Assembly (NCBI GenBank): GCA_037349105.1
Contig: JAYJMM010000119.1
Coordinates: 879,001 to 943,000 of the forward strand
DNA: 64,000 bases
Direction: 5' to 3'
From: Limnomonas spitsbergensis
Taxonomy: Eukaryota > Chlorophyta > Chlorophyceae > Chlamydomonadales
The first letter of the stretch is position 1, and each line of letters opens with the position of its first letter. The notes below the pieces were generated by a model. It did no database searches. It had not been told where the DNA came from and was given only the letters and a program-made list of their open reading frames with translations. A program made the translations under genes and the position numbers. Below are positions 1 through 13,602 of this stretch, piece by piece.

Positions 1-3000
1 AGTGTACTGAAAGCAATTTTGAACAGCACTGTACTGTATGCAATTTTGAACAGCACTGTACTGTATGCAATTTTGAACAGCAGTGTACTGAAAGCAATTT
101 TGAACAGTAGTGTACTGTACGCAATTTTGAACAGCAGTGTACTGTATGCAATTTTAAACAGCAGTTTACTGTACGCAATTGTGAACAGCAGTGTACTGTA
201 TGCAATTTTGAACAGCAGTGTACTGTACGTAATTTGAACAGCAGTGTACTGTACGCAATTTTGAACAGCAGTTCAGGTAACGCAATTTTGAACAGCAGTG
301 TACTGTACGCAATTTTGAACAGCACTGTACTGTACGCAATTGTGAACAGCAGTGTACTGTAAGCAATTTTGAACAGCAGTGTACTGTACACAATTTTGAA
401 CAGCAGTGTACTGTATGCAATTTTGAACAGCACTGTACTGTACGCAATTTTGAACAGCACTGTACTGTATGCAATTTTGAACAGCAGTGTACTGTATGCA
501 ATTTTGAACAGCAGTGTACTGTAAGCAATTTTGAACAGTAGTGTACTGTACGCAATTTTGAACAGCAGTGTACTGAAAGCAATTTTGAACAGGAGTGTAC
601 TGTACGCAATTTTGAACAGCAGTGTACTGTACGCAATTTTGAACAGCACTGTACTGTACGCAATTGTAAACAGCAGTGTACTGTAAGCAATTTTGAACAG
701 CAGTGTACTGTACACAATTTTGAACAGCAGTGTACTGTACGCAATTTTGAACAGCACTGTACTGTACGCAATTTTGAACAGCACTGTACTGTATGCAATT
801 TTGAACAGCAGTGTACTGTATGCAATTTTGAACAGCAGTGTACTGTAAGCAATTTTGAACAGTAGTGTACTGTACGCAATTTTGAACAGCAGTGTACTGA
901 AAGCAATTTTGAACAGGAGTGTACTGTACGCAATTTTGAACAGCAGTGTACTGAAAGCAATTTTGAACAGCAGTGTAATGTACGCAATTTTGAACAGCAG
1001 AGTACTGTATGCAATTTGGAACAGCAGTGTACCGTACACAATTTTGAACAGCAGTGTACTGTATGCAATTTTGAACCGCAGTGTACTGTACGCAATTTTG
1101 AACAGCAGTGTACTGTATGCAATTTTAAACAGCAGTTTACTGCAAGCAATTTTGAACAGCAGTGTACTGCAAGCAATTTTGAACAGCAGAGTACTGTACA
1201 CAATTATGAACAGCAGTGTACTGTATGCAATTTTGAACAGCACTGTACTGTATGCAATTTTGAACAGCAGTGTACTGTATGCAATTTTGAACAGCACTGT
1301 ACTGTACGCAATTTTGAACAGCACTGTACTGTATGCAATTTTGAACAGCAGTGTACTGTATGCAATTTTGAACAGCAGTGTACTGTAAGCAATTTTGAAC
1401 AGTAGTGTACTGTACGCAATTTTGAACAGCAGTGTACTGAAAGCAATTTTGAACAGGAGTGTACTGTACGCAATTTTGAACAGCAGTGTACTGAAAGCAA
1501 TTTTGAACAGCAGTGTAATGTACGCAATTTTGAACAGCAGAGTACTGTATGCAATTTGGAACAGCAGTGTACCGTACACAATTTTGAACAGCAGTGTACT
1601 GTATGCAATTTTGAACCGCAGTGTACGTACGCAATTTTGAACAGCAGTGTACTGTATGCAATTTTAAACAGCAGTTTACTGCAAGCAATTTTGAACAGCA
1701 GTGTACTGCAAGCAATTTTGAACAGCAGAGTACTGTACACAATTATGAACAGCAGTGTACTGTATGCAATTTTGAACAGCACTGTACTGTATGCAATTTT
1801 GAACAGCAGTGTACTGTATGCAATTTTAAACAGCAGTTTACTGTACGCAATTGTGAACAGCAGTGTACTGTATGCAATTTTGAACAGCAGTGTACTGTAC
1901 GTAATTTGAACAGCAGTGTACTGTACGCAATTTTGAACAGCAGTTCAGGTAACGCAATTTTGAACAGCAGTGTACTGTACGCAATTTTGAACAGCACTGT
2001 ACTGTACGCAATTGTGAACAGCAGTGTACTGTAAGCAATTTTGAACAGCAGTGTACTGTACACAATTTTGAACAGCAGTGTACTGTATGCAATTTTGAAC
2101 AGCACTGTACTGTACGCAATTTTGAACAGCACTGTACTGTATGCAATTTTGAACAGCAGTGTACTGTATGCAATTTTGAACAGCAGTGTACTGTAAGCAA
2201 TTTTGAACAGTAGTGTACTGTACGCAATTTTGAACAGCAGTGTACTGAAAGCAATTTTGAACAGGAGTGTACTGTACGCAATTTTGAACAGCAGTGTACT
2301 GTACGCAATTTTGAACAGCACTGTACTGTACGCAATTGTAAACAGCAGTGTACTGTAAGCAATTTTGAACAGCAGTGTACTGTACACAATTTTGAACAGC
2401 AGTGTACTGTACGCAATTTTGAACAGCACTGTACTGTACGCAATTTTGAACAGCACTGTACTGTATGCAATTTTGAACAGCAGTGTACTGTATGCAATTT
2501 TGAACAGCAGTGTACTGTAAGCAATTTTGAACAGTAGTGTACTGTACGCAATTTTGAACAGCAGTGTACTGAAAGCAATTTTGAACAGGAGTGTACTGTA
2601 CGCAATTTTGAACAGCAGTGTACTGAAAGCAATTTTGAACAGCAGTGTAATGTACGCAATTTTGAACAGCAGAGTACTGTATGCAATTTGGAACAGCAGT
2701 GTACCGTACACAATTTTGAACAGCAGTGTACTGTATGCAATTTTGAACCGCAGTGTACTGTACGCAATTTTGAACAGCAGTGTACTGTATGCAATTTTAA
2801 ACAGCAGTTTACTGCAAGCAATTTTGAACAGCAGTGTACTGCAAGCAATTTTGAACAGCAGAGTACTGTACACAATTATGAACAGCAGTGTACTGTATGC
2901 AATTTTGAACAGCACTGTACTGTATGCAATTTTGAACAGCAGTGTACTGTATGCAATTTTGAACAGCACTGTACTGTACGCAATTTTGAACAGCACTGTA

Positions 3001-6000
3001 CTGTATGCAATTTTGAACAGCAGTGTACTGTATGCAATTTTGAACAGCAGTGTACTGTAAGCAATTTTGAACAGTAGTGTACTGTACGCAATTTTGAACA
3101 GCAGTGTACTGAAAGCAATTTTGAACAGGAGTGTACTGTACGCAATTTTGAACAGCAGTGTACTGAAAGCAATTTTGAACAGCAGTGTAATGTACGCAAT
3201 TTTGAACAGCAGAGTACTGTATGCAATTTGGAACAGCAGTGTACCGTACACAATTTTGAACAGCAGTGTACTGTATGCAATTTTGAACCGCAGTGTACTG
3301 TACGCAATTTTGAACAGCAGTGTACTGTATGCAATTTTAAACAGCAGTTTACTGCAAGCAATTTTGAACAGCAGTGTACTGCAAGCAATTTTGAACAGCA
3401 GAGTACTGTACACAATTATGAACAGCAGTGTACTGTATGCAATTTTGAACAGCACTGTACTGTATGCAATTTTGAACAGCAGTGTACTGTATGCAATTTT
3501 GAACAGCAGTGTACTGTAAGCAATTTTGAACAGCAGTGTACTGTACGAATTTTTTTGAACAGCAATGTACAGTATGCAATTTTGAACAGCAGTGTACTGT
3601 ACGCAATTTTGAACAGCAGTGTACTGTATGCAATTTTGAACAGCAGTTTACTGTACGCAATTGTGAACAGCAGTGTACTGCAAGCAATTTTGAACAGCAG
3701 TGTACTGTACACAATTTTGAACAGCAGTGTACTGTATGCAATTTTGAACAGCACTGTACTGTATGCAATTTTGAACAGCACTGTACTGTATGCAATTTTG
3801 AACAGCAGTGTACTGTACGCAATTTTGAACAGAAGTGTACTGCAAGCAATTTTGAACAGCAGTGTACTGTAAGCAATTTTGAACAGCAGTGTACTGTACG
3901 CAATTTTGAACAGCAGTGTACTGTACGCAATTTTGAACAGCAGTGTACTGAAAGCAATTTTGAACAGCACTGTACTGTATGCAATTTTGAACAGCACTGT
4001 ACTGTATGCAATTTTGAACAGCAGTGTACTGTATGCAATTTTGAACAGCAGTGTACTGTATGCAATTTTGAACAGTAGTGTACTGTACGCAATTTTGAAC
4101 AGCAGTGTACTGAAAGCAATTTTGAACAGGAGTGTACTGTACGCAATTTTGAACAGCAGTGTACTGAAAGCAATTTTGAACAGCAGTGTAATGTACGCAA
4201 TTTTGAACAGAAGTGTACTGTATGCAATTTGGAACAGCAGTGTACCGTACACAATTTTGAACAGCAGTGTACTGTATGCAATTTTGAACCGCAGTGTACT
4301 GTACGCAATTTTTAACAGCAGTGTACTGTATGCAATTTTAAACAGCAGTTTACTGCAAGCAATTTTGAACAGCAGTGTACTGCAAGCAATTTTGAACAGC
4401 AGAGTACTGTACACAATTATGAACAGCAGTGTACTGTACGCAATTGTGAACAGCAGTGTACTGTATGCAATTTTGAACAGCAGTGTACTGTACGTAATTT
4501 GAACAGCAGTGTACTGTACGCAATTTTGAACAGCAGTTCAGGTAACGCAATTTTGAACAGCAGTGTACTGTACGCAATTTTGAACAGCACTGTACTGTAC
4601 GCAATTGTGAACAGCAGTGTACTGTAAGCAATTTTGAACAGCAGTGTACTGTACACAATTTTGAACAGCAGTGTACTGTATGCAATTTTGAACAGCACTG
4701 TACTGTACGCAATTTTGAACAGCACTGTACTGTATGCAATTTTGAACAGCAGTGTACTGTATGCAATTTTGAACAGCAGTGTACTGTAAGCAATTTTGAA
4801 CAGTAGTGTACTGTACGCAATTTTGAACAGCAGTGTACTGAAAGCAATTTTGAACAGGAGTGTACTGTACGCAATTTTGAACAGCAGTGTACTGTACGCA
4901 ATTTTGAACAGCACTGTACTGTACGCAATTGTAAACAGCAGTGTACTGTAAGCAATTTTGAACAGCAGTGTACTGTACACAATTTTGAACAGCAGTGTAC
5001 TGTACGCAATTTTGAACAGCACTGTACTGTACGCAATTTTGAACAGCACTGTACTGTATGCAATTTTGAACAGCAGTGTACTGTATGCAATTTTGAACAG
5101 CAGTGTACTGTAAGCAATTTTGAACAGTAGTGTACTGTACGCAATTTTGAACAGCAGTGTACTGAAAGCAATTTTGAACAGGAGTGTACTGTACGCAATT
5201 TTGAACAGCAGTGTACTGAAAGCAATTTTGAACAGCAGTGTAATGTACGCAATTTTGAACAGCAGAGTACTGTATGCAATTTGGAACAGCAGTGTACCGT
5301 ACACAATTTTGAACAGCAGTGTACTGTATGCAATTTTGAACCGCAGTGTACTGTACGCAATTTTGAACAGCAGTGTACTGTATGCAATTTTAAACAGCAG
5401 TTTACTGCAAGCAATTTTGAACAGCAGTGTACTGCAAGCAATTTTGAACAGCAGAGTACTGTACACAATTATGAACAGCAGTGTACTGTATGCAATTTTG
5501 AACAGCACTGTACTGTATGCAATTTTGAACAGCAGTGTACTGTATGCAATTTTGAACAGCACTGTACTGTACGCAATTTTGAACAGCACTGTACTGTATG
5601 CAATTTTGAACAGCAGTGTACTGTATGCAATTTTGAACAGCAGTGTACTGTAAGCAATTTTGAACAGTAGTGTACTGTACGCAATTTTGAACAGCAGTGT
5701 ACTGAAAGCAATTTTGAACAGGAGTGTACTGTACGCAATTTTGAACAGCAGTGTACTGAAAGCAATTTTGAACAGCAGTGTAATGTACGCAATTTTGAAC
5801 AGCAGAGTACTGTATGCAATTTGGAACAGCAGTGTACCGTACACAATTTTGAACAGCAGTGTACTGTATGCAATTTTGAACCGCAGTGTACTGTACGCAA
5901 TTTTGAACAGCAGTGTACTGTATGCAATTTTAAACAGCAGTTTACTGCAAGCAATTTTGAACAGCAGTGTACTGCAAGCAATTTTGAACAGCAGAGTACT

Positions 6001-9000
6001 GTACACAATTATGAACAGCAGTGTACTGTATGCAATTTTGAACAGCACTGTACTGTATGCAATTTTGAACAGCAGTGTACTGTATGCAATTTTGAACAGC
6101 AGTGTACTGTAAGCAATTTTGAACAGCAGTGTACTGTACGAATTTTTTTGAACAGCAATGTACAGTATGCAATTTTGAACAGCAGTGTACTGTACGCAAT
6201 TTTGAACAGCAGTGTACTGTATGCAATTTTGAACAGCAGTTTACTGTACGCAATTGTGAACAGCAGTGTACTGCAAGCAATTTTGAACAGCAGTGTACTG
6301 TACACAATTTTGAACAGCAGTGTACTGTATGCAATTTTGAACAGCACTGTACTGTATGCAATTTTGAACAGCACTGTACTGTATGCAATTTTGAACAGCA
6401 GTGTACTGTACGCAATTTTGAACAGAAGTGTACTGCAAGCAATTTTGAACAGCAGTGTACTGTAAGCAATTTTGAACAGCAGTGTACTGTACGCAATTTT
6501 GAACAGCAGTGTACTGTACGCAATTTTGAACAGCAGTGTACTGAAAGCAATTTTGAACAGCACTGTACTGTATGCAATTTTGAACAGCACTGTACTGTAT
6601 GCAATTTTGAACAGCAGTGTACTGTATGCAATTTTGAACAGCAGTGTACTGTATGCAATTTTGAACAGTAGTGTACTGTACGCAATTTTGAACAGCAGTG
6701 TACTGAAAGCAATTTTGAACAGGAGTGTACTGTACGCAATTTTGAACAGCAGTGTACTGAAAGCAATTTTGAACAGCAGTGTAATGTACGCAATTTTGAA
6801 CAGAAGTGTACTGTATGCAATTTGGAACAGCAGTGTACCGTACACAATTTTGAACAGCAGTGTACTGTATGCAATTTTGAACCGCAGTGTACTGTACGCA
6901 ATTTTTAACAGCAGTGTACTGTATGCAATTTTAAACAGCAGTTTACTGCAAGCAATTTTGAACAGCAGTGTACTGCAAGCAATTTTGAACAGCAGAGTAC
7001 TGTACACAATTATGAACAGCAGTGTACTGTATGCAATTTTGAACAGCACTGTACTGTATGCAATTTTGAACAGCAGTGTACTGTATGCAATTTTGAACAG
7101 CAGTGTACTGTAAGCAATTTTGAACAGCAGTGTACTGTACGAAATTTTTTGAACAGCAATGTACAGTATGCAATTTTGAACAGCAGTGTACTGTACGCAA
7201 TTTTGAACAGCAGTGTACTGTATGCAATTTTAAACAGCAGTTTACTGTACGCAATTGTGAACAGCAGTATACTGCAAGCAATTTTGAACAGCAGTGTACT
7301 GTACACAATTTTGAACAGCAGTGTATTGTATGCAATTTTGAACAGCACTGTACTGTATGCAATTTTGAACAGCACTGTACTGTATGCAATTTTGAACAGC
7401 AGTGTACTGTACGCAATTTTGAACAGAAGTGTACTGCAAGCAATTTTGAACAGCAGTGTACTGTAAGCAATTTTGAACAGCAGTGTACTGTACGCAATTT
7501 TGAACAGCAGTGTACTGTATGCAATTTTGAACAGCAGTGTACTGAAAGCAATTTTGAACAGCACTGTAATGTACGCAATTTTGAACAGCAGTGTACTGTA
7601 TGTAATTTTTGAACAGTAGTGTACTGTATGCAATTTTGAACAGCAGTGTACTGTACGCAATTTTGAACAGCAGTGTACTGAAAGCAATGATGAACAGCAG
7701 TGTACTGTACGCAATTTTGAACAGCAGTGTACTGTACACAATTTGAACAGCAGTGTACTGTACGCAATTTTGAACAGCAGTTCAGTTAACGCAATTTTGA
7801 ACAGCAGTGTACTGTATGCAATTTTGAACAGCACTGTACTGTATGCAATTTTGAACAGCAGTGTACTGTAAGCAATTTTGAACAGCAGTGTACTGTACGC
7901 AATTTTGAACAGCAGTGTACTGTACGCAATTTTGAACAGCAGTTCAGTTAACGCAATTTTGAACAGCAGTGTACTGTATGCAATTTTGAACAGCACTGTA
8001 CTGTATGCAATTTTGAACAGCAGTGTACTGTAAGCAATTTTGAACAGTAGTGTACTGTACACAATTTTGAACAGCAGTGTACTGAAAGCAATTTTGAACA
8101 GGAGTGTACTGTACGCAATTTTGAACAGCAGTGTACTGAAAGCAATTTTGAACAGCAGTGTACTGTATGCAATTTTGAACAGAAGTGTACTGTATGCAAT
8201 TTGGAACAGCAGTGTACCGTACACAATTTTGAACAGCAGTGTACTGTATGCAATTTTGAACCGCAGTATACTGTACGCAATTTTGTACAGCAGTGTACTG
8301 TATGCAATTTTAAACAGCAGTTTACTGCAAGCAATTTTGAACAGCAGTGTACTGCAAGCAATTTTGAACAGCAGAGTACTGTACACAATTTTGAACAGCA
8401 GTGTACTGTATGCAATTTGGAACAGCAGTGTAATGTACGCAATTTTGAACAGCAGTGTACAGTATGCAATTTTCAACAGCAGTGTACTGTACGCAATTTT
8501 AAACAGCAGTTTACTGTACGCAATTGTGAACAACAGTGTACTGCAAGCAATTTTGAACAGCAGTGTACTGTACACAATTTTGAACAGCAGTGTACTGTAC
8601 GCAATTTTGAACAGCAGTGTACAGTATGCAATTTTGAACAGCAGTGTACTGTACGCAATTTTGAACAGCAGTGTACTGTATGCAATTTTAAACAGCAGTT
8701 TACTGTACGCAATTTTGAGCAGCAGTGTACTGCAAGCAATTTTGAACAGCAGTGTACTGTACACAATTTTGAACAGCAGTGTACTGTATGCAATTTTGAA
8801 CAGCACTGTACTGTATGCAATTTTGAACAGCACTGTACTGTATGCAATTTTGAACAGCAGTGTACTGTACGCAATTTTGAACAGAAGTGTACTGTACGCA
8901 ATTTTGAACAGCAGTGTACTGTAAGCAATTTTGAACAGCAGTGTACTGTACGCAATTTTGAACAGCAGTGTACTGTACGCAATTTTGAACAGCAGTGTAC

Positions 9001-12000
9001 TGAAAGCAATTTTGAACAGCACTGTACTGTATGCAATTTTGAACAGCACTGAACTGTATGCAATTTTGAACAGCACTGTACTGTATGCAATTTTGAACAG
9101 CAGTGTACTGTATGCAATTTGGAACAGCAGTGTAATGTACGCAATTTTGAACAGCAGTGTACTGTATGTAATTTTTGAACAGCAGTGTACTGTATGCAAT
9201 TTTGAACAGCAGTGTACTGTACGCAAACTGTATGCAATTTTGAACAGCAGTGTACTGTACGCAATTTTGAACAGCAGTGTACTGTACGCAATTTTGAACA
9301 GCAGTGTACTGAAAGCAATTCTGAACAGCAGTGTACTGTAAGCAATTTTGAACAGCAGTGTACTGTACGCAATTTTGAACAGCAGTTCAGTTAACGCAAT
9401 TTTGAACAGCAGTGTACTGTATGCAATTTTGAACAGCACTGTACTGTATGCAATTTTGAACAGCACTGAACTGTATGCAATTTTGAACAGAAGTGTACTG
9501 AAAGCAATTTTGAACAGCAGTGTACTGTATGCCATTTGGAACAGCAGTGTAATGTACGCAATTTTGAACAGCAGTGTACTGTATGCAATTTTTGAACAGC
9601 ACTGTACTGTACGCAATTTTGAACAGCAGTGTACTGAAAGCAATTTTAAACAGCAGTGTACTGTACGCAATTTTGAACAGCAGAGTACTGCAAGCACTTT
9701 TGAACAGCAATGTACTGTATGCAATTTTGAACAGCAGTGTACTGTACACAATTTTGAACAGCAGTGTACTGTATGCAATGTTGAACAGCAGTGTACTGCA
9801 AGCAATTTTGAACAGCAGTGTACTGAAAGCAATTTTGAACAGCAGTGTACTGTACGCAATTTTGAACAGCAGTGTACTGTATGCAATTTTGAACAGCAGT
9901 GTACTGTACGCAATTTTGAACAGCAGTTTACTGTACGCAATGTTGAACAGAAGTGTACTGCAAGCATTTTTGAACAGCAGTGTACTGTACGCAATTTTGA
10001 ACAGCAGTGTACTGCAAGCAATTTTGAACAGCAGTGTACTGTATGCAATTTTGAACAGCAGTGTACTGAAAGCAATGATGAACAGCAGTGTACTGTTCGC
10101 AATTTTGAACAGCAGTGTACTGTACGCAATTTGAACAGCAGTGTACTGTACGCAATTTTGAACAGCAGTTCAGTTAACGCAATTTTGAACAGCAGTGTAC
10201 TGTATGCAATTTTGAACAGCACTGTACTGTATGCAATTTGAACAGCAGTGTACTGTAAGCAATTTTGAACAGCAGTGTACTGTACGCAATTTTGAACAGC
10301 AGTGTACTGTACGCAATGTTGAACAGCAGTTCAGTTAACGCAATTTTGAACAGCAGTGTACTGTATGCAATTTGAACAGTACTGTACTGTATGCAATTTT
10401 GAACAGCAGTGTACTGAAAGCAATTTTGAACAGATGTGTACTGTACGCAATTTGAACAGCAGTGTACTGTACACAATTTTGAACAGCAGTTCAGTTAACG
10501 CAATTTTTGAACAGCAGTGTACTGTATGCAATTTTGAACAGCACTGTACTATATGCAATTTTGAACAGCAGTGTACTGTACGCAATTTTGAACAGCAGTG
10601 TACTGAAAGCAATTTTGAACAGCAGTGTACTGAAAGCAATTTTGAACAGAAGTGTACTGTATGCAATTTGGAACAGCAGTGTACCGTACACAATTTTGAA
10701 CAGCAGTGTACTGTATGCAATTTTGAACCGCAGTGTACTGTACGCAATTTTGAACAGCAGTGTACTGTATGCAATTTTAAACAGCAGTTTACTGCAAGCA
10801 ATTTTGAACAGCAGTGTACTGCAAGCAATTTTGAACAGCAGTGTACTGTACGCAATTTTGATCAGCAGTGTACTGTATGCAATTTTGAACAGCACTGTAC
10901 TGTATGCAATTTTGAACAGCAGTGTACTGAAAGCAATTTTGAACAGCAGTGTACTGTAAGCAATTTTGAACAGCAGTGTACTGTACGCAATTTTGAACAG
11001 CAGTGTACAGTATGCAATTTTGAACAGCAGTGTACTGTACGCAATTTTGAACAGCAGTGTACTGTATGCAATTTTAAACAGCAGTTTACTGTACGCAATT
11101 GTGAACAGGAGTGTACTGCAAGCAATTTTGAACAGCAGAGTACTGTACACAATTTTGAACAGCAGTGTACTGTATGCAATTTTGAACAGCACTGTACTGT
11201 ATGCAATTTTGAACAGCACTGTACTGTATGCAATTTTGAACAGCAGTGTACTGTACGCAATTTTGAACAGCAGTGTACTGTACACAATTTTGAACAGCAG
11301 TGTACTGTATGCAATTTTGAACAGCACTGTACTGTATGCAATTTTGAACAGCACTGTACTGTATGCAATTTTGAACAGCAGTGTACTGTACGCAATTTTG
11401 AACAGCACTGTACTGTATGCAATTTTAAACAGCAGTGTACTGTATGCAATTTTGAACAGCAGTGTACTGTAAGCAATTTTGAACAGCAGTGTACTGTACG
11501 CAATTTTGAACAGCAGTGTACAGTATGCAATTTTGAACAGCAGTGTACTGTACGCAATTTTGAACAGCAGTGTACTGTATGCAATGTTGAACAGCAGTGT
11601 ACTGTACGCAATTTTGAACAGCAGTGTACTGAAAGCAATTTTGAACAGCACTGTACTGTATGCAATTTTGAACAGCAGTGTACTGTATGCAATTTTGAAC
11701 AGCAGTGTACTGAAAGCAATTTTGAACAGCAGTGTACTGTATGCAATTTGGAACAGCAGTGTAATGTACGCAATTTTGAACAGCAGTGTACTGTATGTAA
11801 TTTTTGAACAGCAGTGTACTGTATGCAATTTTGAACAGCAGTGTACTGTACGCAAACTGTATGCAATTTTGAACAGCAGTGTACTGTACGCAATTTTGAA
11901 CAGCAGTGTACTGTACGCAATTTTGAACAGCAGTGTACTGAAAGCAATTTTGAACAGCAGTGTACTGTACGCAATTTTGAACAGCAGTTCAGTTAACGCA

Positions 12001-13036
12001 ATTTTGAACAGCAGTGTACTGTATGCAATTTTGAACAGCACTGTTCTGTATGCAATTTTGAACAGCACTGTACTGTATGCAATTTTGAACAGCAGTGTAC
12101 TGAAAGCAATTTTGAACAGCAGTGTACTGTATGCAATTTGGAACAGCAGTGTAATGTACGCAATTTTGAACAGCAGTGTACTGTATGCAATTTTTGAACA
12201 GCAGTGTACTGTATGCAATTTTGAACAGCAGTGTACTGAAAGCAATTTTAAACAGCAGTGTACTGTACGCAATTTTGAACAGCAGTGTACTGCAAGCAAT
12301 TTTGAACAGCAATGTACTGTATGCAATTTTGAACAGCAGTGTACTGTATGCAATTTTGAACAGCAGTGTACTGTATGCAATGTTGAACAGCAGTGTACTG
12401 CAAGCAATTTTGAACAGCAGTGTACTGAAAGCAATTGTGAACAGCAGTGTACTGTACGCAATTTTGAACAGCAGTGTACTGTATGCAATTTTGAACAGCA
12501 GTGTACTGTACGCTATTTTGAACAGCAGTTTACTGTACGCAATGTTGAACAGAAGTGTACTGCAAGCAATTTTGAACAGCAGTGTACTGTACGCAATTTT
12601 GAACAGCAGTGTACTGCAAGCAATTTTGAACAGCAATGTACTGTATGCAATTTTGAACAGCAGTGTACTGTATGCAATTTTTAACAGCAGTGTACTGTAC
12701 GCAATTTTAAACAGCAGTTTACTGTACGCAATGTTGAACAGCAGTGTACTGCAAGCAATTTTGAACAGCAGTGTACTGTACGCAATTTTGAACAGCAGTG
12801 TACTGCAAGCAATTTTGAACAGCAGTGTACTGTATGCAATTTTGAACAGCAGTGTACTGTATGCAAGTTTTAACAGCAGTGTACTGTACGCAATTTGAAC
12901 AGCAGTGTACTGTATGCAATTTTGAACAGCAGTGTACTGTATGCAATTTTGAACAGCAGTGTACTGTACGCAATTTTGAACAGCAGTGTACTGCAAGCAA
13001 CTTTGAACAGCAGTGTACTGTGTGCAATTTTGAACG
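1..13036. repeat. 27-bp satellite array with higher-order repeats
   Basis: About 480 head-to-tail copies of a 27-bp unit, built from CAATTTTGAACAGCAG followed by TGTACTG and a variable triplet (TAT, TAC, AAA, CAA, TAA) before GC. The left edge is outside the window; the right edge is sharp at about 13036, where TTTTGAACG runs into unique DNA. Blocks repeat at higher order: 855-1388, 2527-3060 and 5120-5653 translate identically (offsets 1672 and 2593), as do 3536-4078 and 6129-6671 (offset 2593). Neither offset is a multiple of 27, so indels accumulated and frames break. Because 27 is divisible by 3 and the unit lacks stops in several frames, long ORFs with 9-residue periods (NSSVLYAIL on plus; STLLFKIAY and CCSKLRTVH on minus, up to 1070 codons) appear. 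I regard them as by-products. Candidate satellite, centromeric or giant intronic repeat. Confidence 0.95.
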
Positions 13037-13232
13037 CAACAGTCGGCATGACGGGGTGCGCTGTAAATACGCATTCTCAGCACATTGCACCGGAGTGATA
13101 TTTTGTGTGGGATTCATGCATGCTATAGTATTCCTTATGCTGTCATGCCAGATTTGTCTCATCAGGCTTGCCCTATTCGTCATAGCAGAAAAAGGGCAAA
13201 GGCAACTTAATTCGTGAATCACAAACCCTGAC

Positions 13233-13297
13233 CTCGTAGAAGACTCCTTCCTCGTCCTCCGATCCCGCGATGCCTTCGGCTGTGATATACCAGTCCT
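13233..13297 (-). pseudogene. Decayed partial copy of the cyclase exon 3' end
   Basis: On the minus strand this reads DWYITAEGIAGSEDEEGVFYE followed by GTCAGG. It closely matches the last residues of the catalytic exon just upstream (DCYIAAGGIAGSEDEEGGFYE then GTGAGG). A second, shorter echo of the same junction (GGTTTCTATGCCGTGAGAG on minus) lies at about 13318-13340. The exon 3' edge and its donor have therefore been copied downstream into the intron. The copy has no acceptor I can see, so it is probably not spliced in. Confidence 0.6.
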
Positions 13298-13389
13298 CTG
13301 CCTCTCGCCCCCCTCTCTCACGGCATAGAAACCTTTTTCCTCTTTGTGCGGCACTTCTGTATCTTTCCAATTGCGAGGCCCGGCCTCAC

Positions 13390-13602
13390 CTCATAGAAAC
13401 CTCCTTCCTCATCTTCCGATCCCGCAATGCCCCCCGCGGCGATGTAGCAGTCCCCCGCCGTGTCCACCTTCTGCACCTTGTGCTGATCGGCCAGGTAGTC
13501 AAAGATGGTGAACAGCTGGTTGAGGAAAACCAGGATGTTGTTGGGGGACACGTGCTTACTCATGACTGTAAAACCCACAATATCTAGGAAAAGGATCGTG
13601 AC
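13390..13602 (-). CDS. Cyclase catalytic exon (N-terminal half of class III domain)
   Basis: A 71-codon exon between an acceptor ending CTCTCACAG and donor GTGAGG, phase 0 at both ends. It reads VTILFLDIVGFTVMSKHV, then a helix (LVFLNQLFTIFDYLADQH), then KVQKVDTAGDCYIAAGGI. The two metal-binding aspartates of class III cyclases are present, in DIVGFT and TAGDC. The purine-specificity position in KVDTAGDCY holds an acidic residue, closer to guanylate cyclases (KVET) than to the Lys of adenylate cyclases. The remaining half of the domain, with the transition-state Asn/Arg, is absent. It would have to lie across or beyond the 27-bp satellite that begins 350 bp downstream. Confidence 0.88.

Noticed and set aside
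7010..10222. 1070-codon minus-strand ORF made of 9-residue repeats
   Set aside because: The 27-bp unit is divisible by three and stop-free, so long frames arise automatically. Frames switch at small indels and both strands are open, which is not what selection on a protein would leave.
1..13036. Possible CRISPR-like array
   Set aside because: There are no unique spacers; units are contiguous near-identical 27-mers, and the genome is eukaryotic.
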